From Paraburkholderia phosphatilytica (lineage in GTDB: Bacteria > Pseudomonadota > Gammaproteobacteria > Burkholderiales > Burkholderiaceae), in NCBI RefSeq assembly GCF_003443895.1, contig NZ_QQOA01000008.1, positions 62,001-126,000 of the forward strand: a stretch of 64,000 bases of DNA, given 5' to 3'. A program made the translations under genes and the position numbers. The notes below the pieces were generated by a model. The model was given only the letters and a program-made list of their open reading frames with translations, ran no database searches and was not told where the DNA came from. How positions within the stretch are numbered: the first letter of the stretch is position 1; every line of letters starts with the position of its first letter. Below are positions 51,347-59,372 of this stretch, in pieces.

Positions 51347-52231
51347 ATGGACTCGCGCTATCTGCAGAGTTTCGTCTATGTGGTTGAGCTGGGCTCCATT
51401 GCCGAGGCCGCGCGCCGGCTGGACCTGACGCCCGCGGCCGTGGCGCAGCGCGTGAAGATGCTGGAGGAGGAACTCGGCGCGAAGCTGGTGCGACGCAACG
51501 GACGCACCGTGGGCACGACCGAGGCGGGCGAGCGCATCCTCGACCGGGCGCGTGCGGTCTTGCACGACATCCGCGACCTCAAATCCGATCTCGTCGACAC
51601 CGCCGTGCTGGCCGGGCAACTCCGGCTGGGCGGCACGCCCTCGATGATGACTGGCCTGATACCGGATGCGCTGGCGCAGATGCTCGCGCGGCATCCGCAG
51701 ATCGATATCTGGCTCGAGCCCGCGAATTCAGTCGAACTCTATCGCAAGGTGATACACGGGGAACTCGATGCCGCGGTACTCGTGCATCCACTGACGGACC
51801 TGCCGAAGAGCTGCGACTGGCACACCTTCCGCGAGGAGCCGCTCGTGCTGCTCACGCCCGCCACGATGCAGGTGGACGACGTGCACCGCGCCATCGAGAC
51901 CGAACCGTTCGTGCGCTACGACCGCAATGCGGTGGGCGGACAACTTGCGGACGCCTATCTGCGTCAGCACAGTCTGCAGCCGCGCCAGCGCTGCGAACTG
52001 GACGGCCTCGACGCGATCGCCGTGCTGGTCGATCGAGGGCTCGGCGTGTCGCTCGTGCCCGACTGGCTCGGTTCGCGCTTTGCAGGTCTCTCGCTCACGC
52101 GATGGCCCATCCCCCATGCGTTCCCGAAACGCGCCGTGGGCTTGCTGTGGAACCGCTCGTCGGTGCGGATCAGGCTCGTGCGCGCCTTCCTCGAGGCCGC
52201 CGAGGCGTTCGTTGAACACAAAAATTCCTGA
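51347..52231 (+). CDS. LysR-family transcriptional regulator
   Basis: This 294-residue regulator has a winged HTH (LQSFVYVVELGSIAEAARRL, LTPAAVAQRVKMLEEELGAK, GRTVGTTEAGERIL) and a LysR effector domain from about 88. It lies between the divergent enolase-superfamily gene (124-base gap) and the DapA-family gene (138-base gap), and likely controls both. No strong inverted repeat was found in the gap; AT-rich sequence around 51300-51340 (CATAAAATTTCTATCG) may hold the promoter. Confidence 0.9.
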   Translation: MDSRYLQSFVYVVELGSIAEAARRLDLTPAAVAQRVKMLEEELGAKLVRRNGRTVGTTEAGERILDRARAVLHDIRDLKSDLVDTAVLAGQLRLGGTPSMMTGLIPDALAQMLARHPQIDIWLEPANSVELYRKVIHGELDAAVLVHPLTDLPKSCDWHTFREEPLVLLTPATMQVDDVHRAIETEPFVRYDRNAVGGQLADAYLRQHSLQPRQRCELDGLDAIAVLVDRGLGVSLVPDWLGSRFAGLSLTRWPIPHAFPKRAVGLLWNRSSVRIRLVRAFLEAAEAFVEHKNS

Positions 52232-52369
52232 GGTGTGAAGCAAGCGGACCGTACTTTCACGTGCATTCCGGCAGCGTGATACTGCGCCGGCAGCGTCAGA
52301 ACGCGGGCTCGACAGATGAACCGGCGGCACTGCACCGACTGCCCCGTACATCACCTGAAGGAGACCCGC

Positions 52370-53374
52370 ATGAGCGCACATCCGGCCAGCGCCGACCCCA
52401 GCCAATCGATCGGCGAGCGCCTGCGCGGCGTGCTTTCGCCAGTCCTCACGCCGTTCGACGCAGAAGGGCTGCCTTCAATCCCGCGCCTGACGAAGCATTG
52501 CCGCTGGCTGATACGGCAAGGGGTAAGCCTGGCCTTGTTCGGTACCAACTCGGAGGCCAACTCGCTCTCGGTAGCCGAGCGGCGCGGCTTGCTGGACACC
52601 TTGCTGGAAGCGGGCTTGCCGGCCGCGAAGATGATGCCCGGCACCGGCGCCTGCGCACTGCCCGAAGCGGCCGAACTCACGCGTCACGCGGTGCAGGCGG
52701 GTTGCGCCGGCGTGCTGATGCTGCCGCCGTTTTTCTACAAGGGCGTGAGCGAGGAGGGGCTGTACCGTGCATTCGCGACAGTGATCGATACCGTGGCCGA
52801 CGCACGATTGCGTCTGTACCTCTATCACATTCCGTCGGTTTCGCAGGTGAGCATCGGCTTCGGTCTGATCGAGCGGTTGCTGCACCGGTACTCCGGCGTG
52901 ATTGCCGGCATCAAGGACAGCTCCGGCGACTGGACCCATACGCGGGCGTTGCTGGACGCTTTCCAGTCTCAGGACTTCGACGTATTCGCCGGCACCGAGA
53001 CGCTGTTGCTGCCCACGCTGCTGCACGGCGGCGCCGGCTGCATTACGGCGACGGGCAACGTCAACCCCACGGCGATCGTGGCGCTGGCGCAAAGCTGGCA
53101 GGACGCCGGCGCCGCAGCGCAGCAGCTCGAGCTCAACGCTACGCGCGCAATCTTCCAGCGCTATCCGGTCATTGCCGCGATGAAAGCGGCGATCGCGTGG
53201 CAGTCGGGTGACGCGCAATGGGCGGCCGTGCGCGCGCCGCTGATCGAACTGGATCGCTTCCAGCAGGGCGAACTGCAGCACGCGCTGACCGCAATCGGCT
53301 TCCGCATCGACGATGCCGCCTCGCTCTCCGCCGCGGACGATACCGAGACCGCGTTCGCTGCCGCGGGACTCTGA
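52370..53374 (+). CDS. DapA-family lyase (dihydrodipicolinate synthase/2-keto-3-deoxy acid aldolase fold)
   Basis: The 334-residue TIM barrel has the family phosphate/carboxylate loop GTNSEANSLS (58-67), Tyr152 (LYLYHIPSVSQ) and the Schiff-base Lys182 (GVIAGIKDSSGD). Members cleave or condense 2-oxo acids with pyruvate. Given the sugar-acid dehydratase and ACS carrier next to it, cleavage or dehydration/decarboxylation of a 2-keto-3-deoxy acid is more likely than lysine biosynthesis. AAGGAG six bases before ATG 52370 decides the start; an upstream ATG at 52316 is unsupported. Confidence 0.87.
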   Translation: MSAHPASADPSQSIGERLRGVLSPVLTPFDAEGLPSIPRLTKHCRWLIRQGVSLALFGTNSEANSLSVAERRGLLDTLLEAGLPAAKMMPGTGACALPEAAELTRHAVQAGCAGVLMLPPFFYKGVSEEGLYRAFATVIDTVADARLRLYLYHIPSVSQVSIGFGLIERLLHRYSGVIAGIKDSSGDWTHTRALLDAFQSQDFDVFAGTETLLLPTLLHGGAGCITATGNVNPTAIVALAQSWQDAGAAAQQLELNATRAIFQRYPVIAAMKAAIAWQSGDAQWAAVRAPLIELDRFQQGELQHALTAIGFRIDDAASLSAADDTETAFAAAGL

Positions 53375-53461
53375 CGCACGCTGCACACGCAACATCCATA
53401 ACAGACACGCCCGCTCGACATCGCGCGCGAAGCACGGGCCGGCGGGCGAGGAGACACAGCT

Positions 53462-54790
53462 ATGTTCAGTCGTACAAACAATCCGGAGACGCGGTCCGCC
53501 AATACTGCCGACCTCGTGTTCCGACGCATTACCTGGCGCTTTATGCCGCTGCTCTTTGCGAGCTACGTAGCGGCCTATCTGGATCGGGTCAACGTTGGTT
53601 TCGCGAAACTGCAGATGCTGTCCAGTCTGCATTTCAGCGAAGCCGCATACGGGCTGGGCGCGGGCCTGTTCTTTATCGGCTATTTTCTGTTCGAAGTGCC
53701 AAGCAATCTGCTCATGCACCGGGTGGGTGCCCGCCGCTGGATCGCGCGGATCATGATTTCGTGGGCGGTACTGACGATGGCGACCGCATGGATTCGCACG
53801 CCGGTCATGTTTTACTTTGTGCGCTTTCTGCTCGGCGTGGCGGAAGCCGGTTTCTTTCCCGGGATGATCCTGTACCTGACGTACTGGTTTCCCTCGCATC
53901 GGCGCGGCCGCATGGTGGCGATCCTGATGGCCGGTATCCCCGTGTCGGGACTGCTGGGCGGCCCGCTTTCGGGCTTCCTCATGCATGCGCTGAACGGCGC
54001 GGGCGGTCTCGAAGGCTGGCAGTGGCTGTTCATCGTGGAGGCATTGCCCTCCGCGTTGCTGGGCGTCGTGGTGTACCGCTGGCTCGACGACCATGTCGCC
54101 GACGCGACCTGGCTGACTGACGAAGAAAAGCGTCGTGTCCAGGTCGAGATCGATACGGATGATGCGACGCGCACGCATGCTTCGGTGGCTGCGGTGTTCG
54201 GCTCCGCGCGCGTGTGGCTGCTGTGCCTGACGCTCTTCGGGATTGTGATGGGCTCGTATGCGATCGGTTTCTGGCAACCGTCGATCATCCGCAACACGGG
54301 TGTGCACGACCCGCTCATGATCGGCCTGCTGACGACCATCCCGTACGCCGCCGCGCTGGTTTCGATGATCGTCGTGGGCCGTCATGCGGACAACACACGT
54401 GAGCGCCGCTGGCATGTGATCGTTCCCGCGTTGACTGCCGCAACGGGCTTCACGCTCTGCGCGGCAAACGGCGACGATCCGCTGCTTTCGATGGCGGGCC
54501 TCACGCTCGCAGTCTCGGGCGTCGTGACCGCGCTGCCGATGTTCTGGGCACTGCCCACCGCATTCCTGGGCGGTACCGGCGCAGCGGCCGGCATTGCGCT
54601 CATCAACTGCACCGGCAATCTCGCGGGCTTCGTCAGCCCGACGGTGATCGGCTGGCTCAAGAGCCGCACGCATACGCTCGAATCCGGGCTCCTGCTCACC
54701 GCCGCCATGCTCGCGCTTTCCGCGCTGCTGGTGCTGATGTTCGTTCCCGCACGGCTCGAGGACCGGCAGAAATCGCCTTCGCCGGTCTGA
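53462..54790 (+). CDS. MFS transporter, anion:cation symporter (ACS) family
   Basis: This 442-residue carrier shows the ACS start FASYVAAYLDRVNVGFAKLQ, the loop YFLFEVPSNLLMHRVGARRW, and RFLLGVAEAGFFPGMILYLT in helices 4-5. Tartrate, phthalate and sugar-acid porters share this pattern. It follows the DapA-family gene by 87 bases in the same direction. It completes a compact uptake-dehydration-cleavage set for a sugar acid. The scar with LysR and IS remnants begins just after it. Confidence 0.9.
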   Translation: MFSRTNNPETRSANTADLVFRRITWRFMPLLFASYVAAYLDRVNVGFAKLQMLSSLHFSEAAYGLGAGLFFIGYFLFEVPSNLLMHRVGARRWIARIMISWAVLTMATAWIRTPVMFYFVRFLLGVAEAGFFPGMILYLTYWFPSHRRGRMVAILMAGIPVSGLLGGPLSGFLMHALNGAGGLEGWQWLFIVEALPSALLGVVVYRWLDDHVADATWLTDEEKRRVQVEIDTDDATRTHASVAAVFGSARVWLLCLTLFGIVMGSYAIGFWQPSIIRNTGVHDPLMIGLLTTIPYAAALVSMIVVGRHADNTRERRWHVIVPALTAATGFTLCAANGDDPLLSMAGLTLAVSGVVTALPMFWALPTAFLGGTGAAAGIALINCTGNLAGFVSPTVIGWLKSRTHTLESGLLLTAAMLALSALLVLMFVPARLEDRQKSPSPV

Positions 54791-54810
54791 CCGCATACGA
54801 AAGAGGACGA

Positions 54811-54940
54811 TCAGGTTGCGCGTCCTGCGGCGTCGCCGAACAGCCTGACCACGACGGAGCGCAACCATTGATTCGCTTGATCGTTGTGCTGTGATCGATG
54901 CCAGTGCTGCTTGAGGTCGGCTCCGGAAGACGACGACAAG
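54811..54940 (-). pseudogene. C-terminal remnant of a LysR-family regulator
   Basis: Read on the minus strand and ending with a stop at 54811-54813, the sequence gives ADLKQHWHRSQHNDQANQ followed by WLRSVVVRLFGDAAGRAT. That is the typical end of NahR-branch LysR proteins; compare the QHWHARYHHEAGNRW end of the LysR at 62518. No HTH or effector domain precedes it, so only about 40 codons survive. It is a truncated relic left by a deletion or insertion event. The upstream limit is approximate. Confidence 0.7.
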
Positions 54941-55125
54941 TTCCCCGTCCACACCCCAGGAGCTTCGCCTTAGTCTCCGCGGAGCGCACGACCGGGAAGT
55001 TCATGCGCAAAGTGTCGACCGGCAGGCTCCGGGCAGAAGCGCACATCGCACGATGACTCGCGAAGCCGTAAAGGAGCTTGTGAAGAAGGACCGCCAACGC
55101 ATTCTTGAGACAGGCATCCGAGCCC

Positions 55126-55368
55126 TTATCGGGCTAGAAAATCCGCATTCGAAAGTCGCTCAAAGTCTGCCCTTTGCGCACTTCGCCGGACTGGCAACAG
55201 GCTGTTGTCGAAGGGGGCGATGTCGCGCACGTAAAGCGACTTTCCTCGGTAAAGGTTGCCGTAGGGCCGCGAACCGGGTGAATCGACGAGTAACGTCTCC
55301 GCCTGTTTGAGTAACGCAGCGATTTGGAGTCCAATCAGGCAGTCAGGAGACTGGACGTAAAGAAGCAT
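55126..55368 (-). CDS. Small open frame of uncertain coding status
   Basis: An 80-codon frame from ATG 55368 (LLYVQSPDCLIGLQIAALLK, then RGKSLYVRDIAPFDNSLLPV). Composition is plausible for protein, but it lies in the remnant-rich interval 54791-55469, overlaps the IS3 OrfA relic by a few bases and has no clear ribosome binding site. I do not recognise it. It could be a fragment of a larger lost gene or chance. Confidence 0.25.
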   Translation of the reverse strand: MLLYVQSPDCLIGLQIAALLKQAETLLVDSPGSRPYGNLYRGKSLYVRDIAPFDNSLLPVRRSAQRADFERLSNADFLAR

Positions 55369-55420
55369 CACCGATGAGCAGATCATCGGCTTCCTGCGCA
55401 AGCCCTCGGCCGGACCCTGC
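55361..55420 (+). mobile_element. Remnant of an IS3-type OrfA (transposase N-terminus)
   Basis: The frame from 55364 reads SITDEQIIGFLRKPSAG, matching the highly conserved start of IS3-family (IS407/IS2-like) OrfA, usually FTEEQIIGFLREAEAG. A frameshift precedes it and the rest of the element is gone; sequence after about 55420 diverges. With the LysR relic 430 bases upstream it marks a recombination or insertion scar. No terminal inverted repeats or target duplication were found. Confidence 0.6.
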
Positions 55421-55469
55421 TGGGACGTTGATCGTGCAAAATGACCGGCCACCAGGCCAAGGAGACGAC

Positions 55470-56438
55470 ATGGATTCGCAGACCACACCGCAGGAACCGG
55501 ATCTGGATGACGACGGTCGCCGACGCAGGGATTTCGTTCGTGGCGGCTTCTCTTTGGGTGGCGCGATCGCGCTGGCAAGCACCGCCTCTGCGGCACCGAA
55601 AGATGACGGTTGGGCGACGCCTGCGCGCGCCGGCGGCAAGCTGCTGGTGCGTTGGCTCGGCGGTGGCGTCACGGAAATCGCCACACCTGACTACAAGCAG
55701 ATTGCGTACGGCGACGCGTGGATCTGGAACAACGCGGGCTGGGATCGTTTCGGCGTGAAAAAGCCGCCGGAATATGCCAGCGCCAAGGGATTCGCCGACT
55801 ATGTCGCGGGCAAAAATCCCGATGCGGTCTTTGTGCTGCTCACCCATGACCATGGTGACCACATGGGCGATTACTTCGAGATGCTCAAAGCGCTGAGCGA
55901 CGCTGGGGTGCCGGTCAAGACCACGGGGCAGAGCGACATGATGCGCTCTGCGCTGGTGCCGGAGTTTCGTAAGGTGGGCCTGGATCCCACGAAAATCGTG
56001 GTGAACGGCGGGGCAGGGATGAACTTCGGCGGGGTGTCCCAGCACGGCGAGATGTCGGCGCACCTGATTCCCGCACTGCACTCCAACTTGTGCGGCTATC
56101 CGGCGGCGGCCTTCATGCTTGATATCGGTGGGATTCGTGTTTACCTGAGCGGAGACACCGATCTTTTCGGCGACATGCGGTTGATCGGTGAGCGTTACAA
56201 GCCCGACCTGGGCATTGTGTGTGTGGGCGGCGGGCCCTTCACGATGGATCCGCAGGACGCGGCACGGGCCAGTGCGTGGGTGGGTGGGTCCCATGGCATC
56301 CCGGTGCATTATGCGCACAACGGGCTGGTGCTGGGTGTCGAGGCGGGCGAGCAATACCGCCAGGCTGCCTCGCGCGCGGCACCGTCGCTGCAGGTTTCGG
56401 TAATGAAACCTGGCGAGCAGACGTTGATCACAGTCTGA
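55470..56438 (+). CDS. Tat-exported metallo-beta-lactamase-fold hydrolase (UlaG-like)
   Basis: The 322-residue protein has a twin-arginine signal (RRRRDFVRGGFSLGGAIALA, cleavage after ASTASA). The MBL domain carries the metal motif LTHDHGDHMGD (His126, His128, Asp130, His131), and GDTDLFGDMRLIG and HYAHNGLVLG supply later ligands. It is closest in pattern to the UlaG/YtnP-like group that opens lactones or hydrolyses phosphodiesters. Export by Tat implies the metals are loaded in the cytoplasm before transport. AAGGAG before ATG 55470 decides the start. It has no operon partner. Confidence 0.87.
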   Translation: MDSQTTPQEPDLDDDGRRRRDFVRGGFSLGGAIALASTASAAPKDDGWATPARAGGKLLVRWLGGGVTEIATPDYKQIAYGDAWIWNNAGWDRFGVKKPPEYASAKGFADYVAGKNPDAVFVLLTHDHGDHMGDYFEMLKALSDAGVPVKTTGQSDMMRSALVPEFRKVGLDPTKIVVNGGAGMNFGGVSQHGEMSAHLIPALHSNLCGYPAAAFMLDIGGIRVYLSGDTDLFGDMRLIGERYKPDLGIVCVGGGPFTMDPQDAARASAWVGGSHGIPVHYAHNGLVLGVEAGEQYRQAASRAAPSLQVSVMKPGEQTLITV

Positions 56439-56548
56439 CGGTGTGCGCTGTGGTGGCTCGCGTGCCACGGGCTTTGCGGACACTCGACTGTCGCTTACGG
56501 GTCGGGACTCGACGATGAGACGAGGCCCGTCCGCCGATCCTGCCTCGC

Positions 56549-57130
56549 TCAGTCTGGCCAGGCTTCAAGGGCCCGCGCGACAGTACGTTGGAGTTCTTCC
56601 CGGGTCGCGCCGGCCTGCGCGGCAAAAGCCAGGCCCCAGCCCACCACCATCAGGTAGCGCGCGAGTTCATCCGGATCGGCTTCAGCTGGCAGATCGCCCC
56701 GGTCTTTGTCGTCCTGGAAGCGCTTTCGCAGGCGCTCCTGCCGCGCCTGCCGTTGCGCAGCCAGTTCCGCCCGGATCGACCCGGAGTCGTCGGCACCGCC
56801 CAGCGTGCAGTTCACTGCAAGACAGCCCGGCGGACGAGACCCGTCCGTATAGAGCTCGGCCAGCCGGCAAAGGAAAAATTCCGCGACACCACGCGACGTC
56901 GGTTGACGCAACGCTTCTTCGGCCTGACCGAGCCGCGTGTCGACATAGTGCTTCAGCACCCGCTTGAAGAGCGCTTCCTTGCTGCCGAACGCGAAGTAGA
57001 AGCTTGGCGGCGTAATCCCGATCGAAGCGGTCAGGTCGGCGAGCGACGTCCGTTCGTAGCCTTTACGCCAGAACAGTTCCGTCGCCGTCTCGATCGCCTT
57101 GTCGACATCGAAGAGCCTCGTCCGTGCCAT
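56549..57130 (-). CDS. TetR-family transcriptional regulator
   Basis: The 193-residue regulator has a TetR HTH (TRLFDVDKAIETATELFWRK, GYERTSLADLTASIGITPPS, FYFAFGSKEALFKRVLKHYV) and a TetR_C-like ligand domain with CLAVNCTLGG near 100. AAGGAGG lies six bases before the ATG at 57130. It is divergent from the broken periplasmic-binding-protein gene, with two related palindromic sites in between. It may once have controlled a transport operon that is now mostly lost. Confidence 0.9.
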   Translation of the reverse strand: MARTRLFDVDKAIETATELFWRKGYERTSLADLTASIGITPPSFYFAFGSKEALFKRVLKHYVDTRLGQAEEALRQPTSRGVAEFFLCRLAELYTDGSRPPGCLAVNCTLGGADDSGSIRAELAAQRQARQERLRKRFQDDKDRGDLPAEADPDELARYLMVVGWGLAFAAQAGATREELQRTVARALEAWPD

Positions 57131-57160
57131 ACGCCTCCTTTCCGCATCGTCAGGATCAAA

Positions 57161-57176
57161 TATAGCATTTGCTACA
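57161..57176. promoter_or_regulatory. Candidate TetR operator, copy 1
   Basis: TATAGCATTTGCTACA, containing the perfect inverted repeat TAGCA-TT-TGCTA, 31 bases upstream of the TetR start. Matches copy 2 at 11 of 16 positions, including both ends. Confidence 0.5.
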
Positions 57177-57184
57177 GAATTGTC

Positions 57185-57214
57185 TTGACATGCTTTCCAG
57201 TCGCTAATTATAGT
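57185..57214 (+). promoter_or_regulatory. Promoter of the binding-protein pseudogene
   Basis: TTGACA at 57185-57190, an 18-base spacer and TATAGT at 57209-57214. The -10 hexamer lies inside TetR operator copy 2, as expected for repression. Confidence 0.55.
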
Positions 57215-57224
57215 GATCGCTATA
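57209..57224. promoter_or_regulatory. Candidate TetR operator, copy 2
   Basis: TATAGTGATCGCTATA, a near-perfect 16-base palindrome (one mismatched pair) overlapping the plus-strand -10 element. Related to copy 1 (common form TATAGY-N4-GCTAYA). Confidence 0.55.
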
Positions 57225-57276
57225 TTTTGCCGTCGAGTACTACCGCGGCGACGCGGGACGTTGAGGAGATAGCGTG

Positions 57277-58334
57277 ATGCAAAAGACCATCCTGGTCGCC
57301 GCCGCGGCGACCTTGTCCGGCCCCAGCAGGCATACGGTCCGCAGATCACGCAGTCGGCCGCTTACGTTGCGGAGACGATCAATCGCGCCGGCGGCCTGCT
57401 GGGCGCGACGGTGGAAGTCATGTGCGCCGACGACAAGGGATCGCCCGACGAAGCGAACGCGCTAGCCGACAGGCTCACCCGCTCCGGCGCGTCGCTCGTG
57501 GTCGGGCACTATCTGTCCGCATGTTCGCTCGCGGCATCGCCGGTCTACGCCAAAGCAGGCCTGCTGCAGATCGCTCCATCGACCACCAACCCGTCGTTCA
57601 CAGACACGGCGTGGGAGTCCGGCTGGCGCACCGTGTTTCGCACCTGCGGCCGCGACGACAAACAGGGGGCGCTGGCTGCCCGGTATATCGCGTCCCATCA
57701 CGCGTCCTCGCGTATCGCAATCCTGCATAACGACTCGCCGTATGGTCAGGGGCTTGCGGACATCGTTCGCGCTTCACTGCGTACGCAAGGCTTCCATGAA
57801 GCCATGTATCGATGCGTGCGCGACGCGAGCGGCGGCCTTGACGAAACCGTGCGCGAGATGCTGGATCGACAGGTGGATTTCGTCTATATCGGCGGCTACT
57901 ACACGGACGTCGGTCCGTTTCTCGTTGCCGCCCGGCGCGCGGGTTTTGCCGGAGTCGTCATGACAGGCGGTGCCAATGCGAACCATCGCCTGTATGACAT
58001 CGCCGGCGATGCATCGGATGGACTACTGATGACCTGCAGACTCGACCCGCGCGCCGCACGCGAAGCGCGGCAGGCGGTGGCGGGCCTTCGGGCACGGGGT
58101 CTCGAGCCTGAGGGTTACACGCTATCAGCGGTGGCTGCGATGGCGATCTGGGCGGAAGCCGTCCGCTTCAGCGGATCGCTGGATGGCGATGTCGTGGCTG
58201 CCGCGATACGGTCCCATCAATTCGAGACCAGCTACGGAACGATTGCATTCGACGAGCGAGGCGATGTCGTGAATCCGGGCTATGCGGTGCAGTGTTGGGA
58301 AGGCGGTCGATATTCGGTCTTGTCGGGGGCTTAG
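57277..58334 (+). pseudogene. Branched-chain-type ABC substrate-binding protein, frameshifted near the N-terminus
   Basis: The start codon (GAGGAG upstream) gives MQKTILVAAAATLSG, a typical signal peptide opening, in one frame. The mature protein continues in another frame with PQQAYGPQITQSAAYVAET, then NRAGGLLGATVEVMCADDKG and an otherwise complete LivJ/HAAT-type receptor (GASLVVGHYLSACSLAASPV, IAILHNDSPYGQGLADIV, YGTIAFDERGDVV). The shift falls at about 57316-57325. The normal end of the signal peptide and first beta strand are missing, so a deletion joined two LSG-like stretches. No permease or ATPase genes follow. An internal ATG at 57411 could give an untargeted 307-residue fragment. Confidence 0.75.
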
Positions 58335-58538
58335 CGATGCTTCGTCATGGCGGTTTCTGTTGAAAGAGCATGGACCGATTCAACCCGATGCGGACGACTG
58401 AGCAAAGCAGATTCAATGTCCGCGGCTGAAAGAAAAACTTGCCCGGGTTCTGGCGCGGAACGCTCAAGCTGCCGGAAGCCGATATCGCGGTTTGCTGTGA
58501 TTGGGCGACTTCTACTTCATAGGTGTCTCCGTCGAAAT

Positions 58539-59372
58539 TCAATCCAGCGGCACAGTAAGCCTGTCGATGACGGCGCGCGTCTGAGGACGCGCGCCACGCC
58601 ACCATGCGAACGCTTCAGCGGCCTGCTCGACCAGCATGCCCACGCCGTCTGCGATACCGCGCACGCCAGCATTGCGCGCGAGCCGCAGGAATGGCGTGAG
58701 ACGCTTGCCGTAGACGAGTTCATAGGCCGTGCTTCCGGGACTAAAGACCGTCGGCGGCAAGGGAGGCAGATTGCCCGTGAGACTCGCGGAGGTCGCATTG
58801 ACCACCAGATCGAAGCGTCCCATCGTCTCGAGATCGCCGTAGGCACAGGCGAGCACCGAACCGCTCGCGCCCGCATCCTTGATCAGTGCGTCGGCTTTGG
58901 TTGTGTTCCGGTTCACGATGACGAATTCGGCGGGACGAGCGGCGAGAAACGGCAGCAACGCGCCACGCGCCGCGCCGCCCGCGCCGAGAATCAGCACGCG
59001 CTTGCCTTCGAGCGACACGCCCAGGTTCACCTCGATATCGCGTACGAGTCCGATTCCGTCGAAGTTCTCTGCGACGATGCGACCGTCGTCGAATTTCAAT
59101 GCGTTGGCAGCGCCCGCCAGCGAGGCCCGTTCGCTGCGCTCATCGGCCATCGCGAACGCTTCGAGCTTGAAGGGCGCGGTGACATTCATTCCCTTTCCTC
59201 CCGAGACACAGAACGCTCGCACCACTTCAGCAAACGCGCCTTCCGGTTCGAGCGGGCCCTCGATCGCCGAATAGGCCATGTCCTGCTTCGTCGTTTCGGC
59301 GAAAACGCCGTGAATCAGCGGAGATTTCGTGTGTCCGATCGGGTTGCCGATCACTGCATACTGGTCAGTCAT
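58539..59372 (-). CDS. aroE: Shikimate dehydrogenase
   Basis: The 277-residue protein has the AroE layout: AVIGNPIGHTKSPLIHG (6-22) for shikimate, MNVTAPFK with catalytic Lys69, NFDGIG with Asp105, and the NADP motif LILGAGGAARGAL (127-139). DGVGMLVEQAAEAF closes the protein. It reduces 3-dehydroshikimate or, as a catabolic paralogue, oxidises shikimate/quinate. The gene overlaps the CoA-transferase stop by eight bases and so is last in a degradative operon rather than with aro biosynthesis genes. A catabolic or quinate-like role is therefore worth considering. The start at 59372 has a poor ribosome binding site. Confidence 0.88.
   Translation of the reverse strand: MTDQYAVIGNPIGHTKSPLIHGVFAETTKQDMAYSAIEGPLEPEGAFAEVVRAFCVSGGKGMNVTAPFKLEAFAMADERSERASLAGAANALKFDDGRIVAENFDGIGLVRDIEVNLGVSLEGKRVLILGAGGAARGALLPFLAARPAEFVIVNRNTTKADALIKDAGASGSVLACAYGDLETMGRFDLVVNATSASLTGNLPPLPPTVFSPGSTAYELVYGKRLTPFLRLARNAGVRGIADGVGMLVEQAAEAFAWWRGARPQTRAVIDRLTVPLD

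Noticed and set aside
52475-54952. 825-codon minus-strand frame opposite the DapA-family and ACS genes
   Set aside because: Antisense shadow with His/Arg/Gln-rich composition. Both plus-strand genes are complete, with ribosome binding sites and motifs.
54696-55097. 133-codon minus-strand frame in the scar region
   Set aside because: It is a different frame from the LysR tail relic and overlaps the transporter end; composition is arginine/serine-rich without motif.
58335-58538. Small frame between the broken binding-protein gene and aroE
   Set aside because: An 86-codon minus frame (58345-58605) overlaps the aroE end and has no conserved sequence or ribosome binding site. I see nothing else in this 204-base gap.
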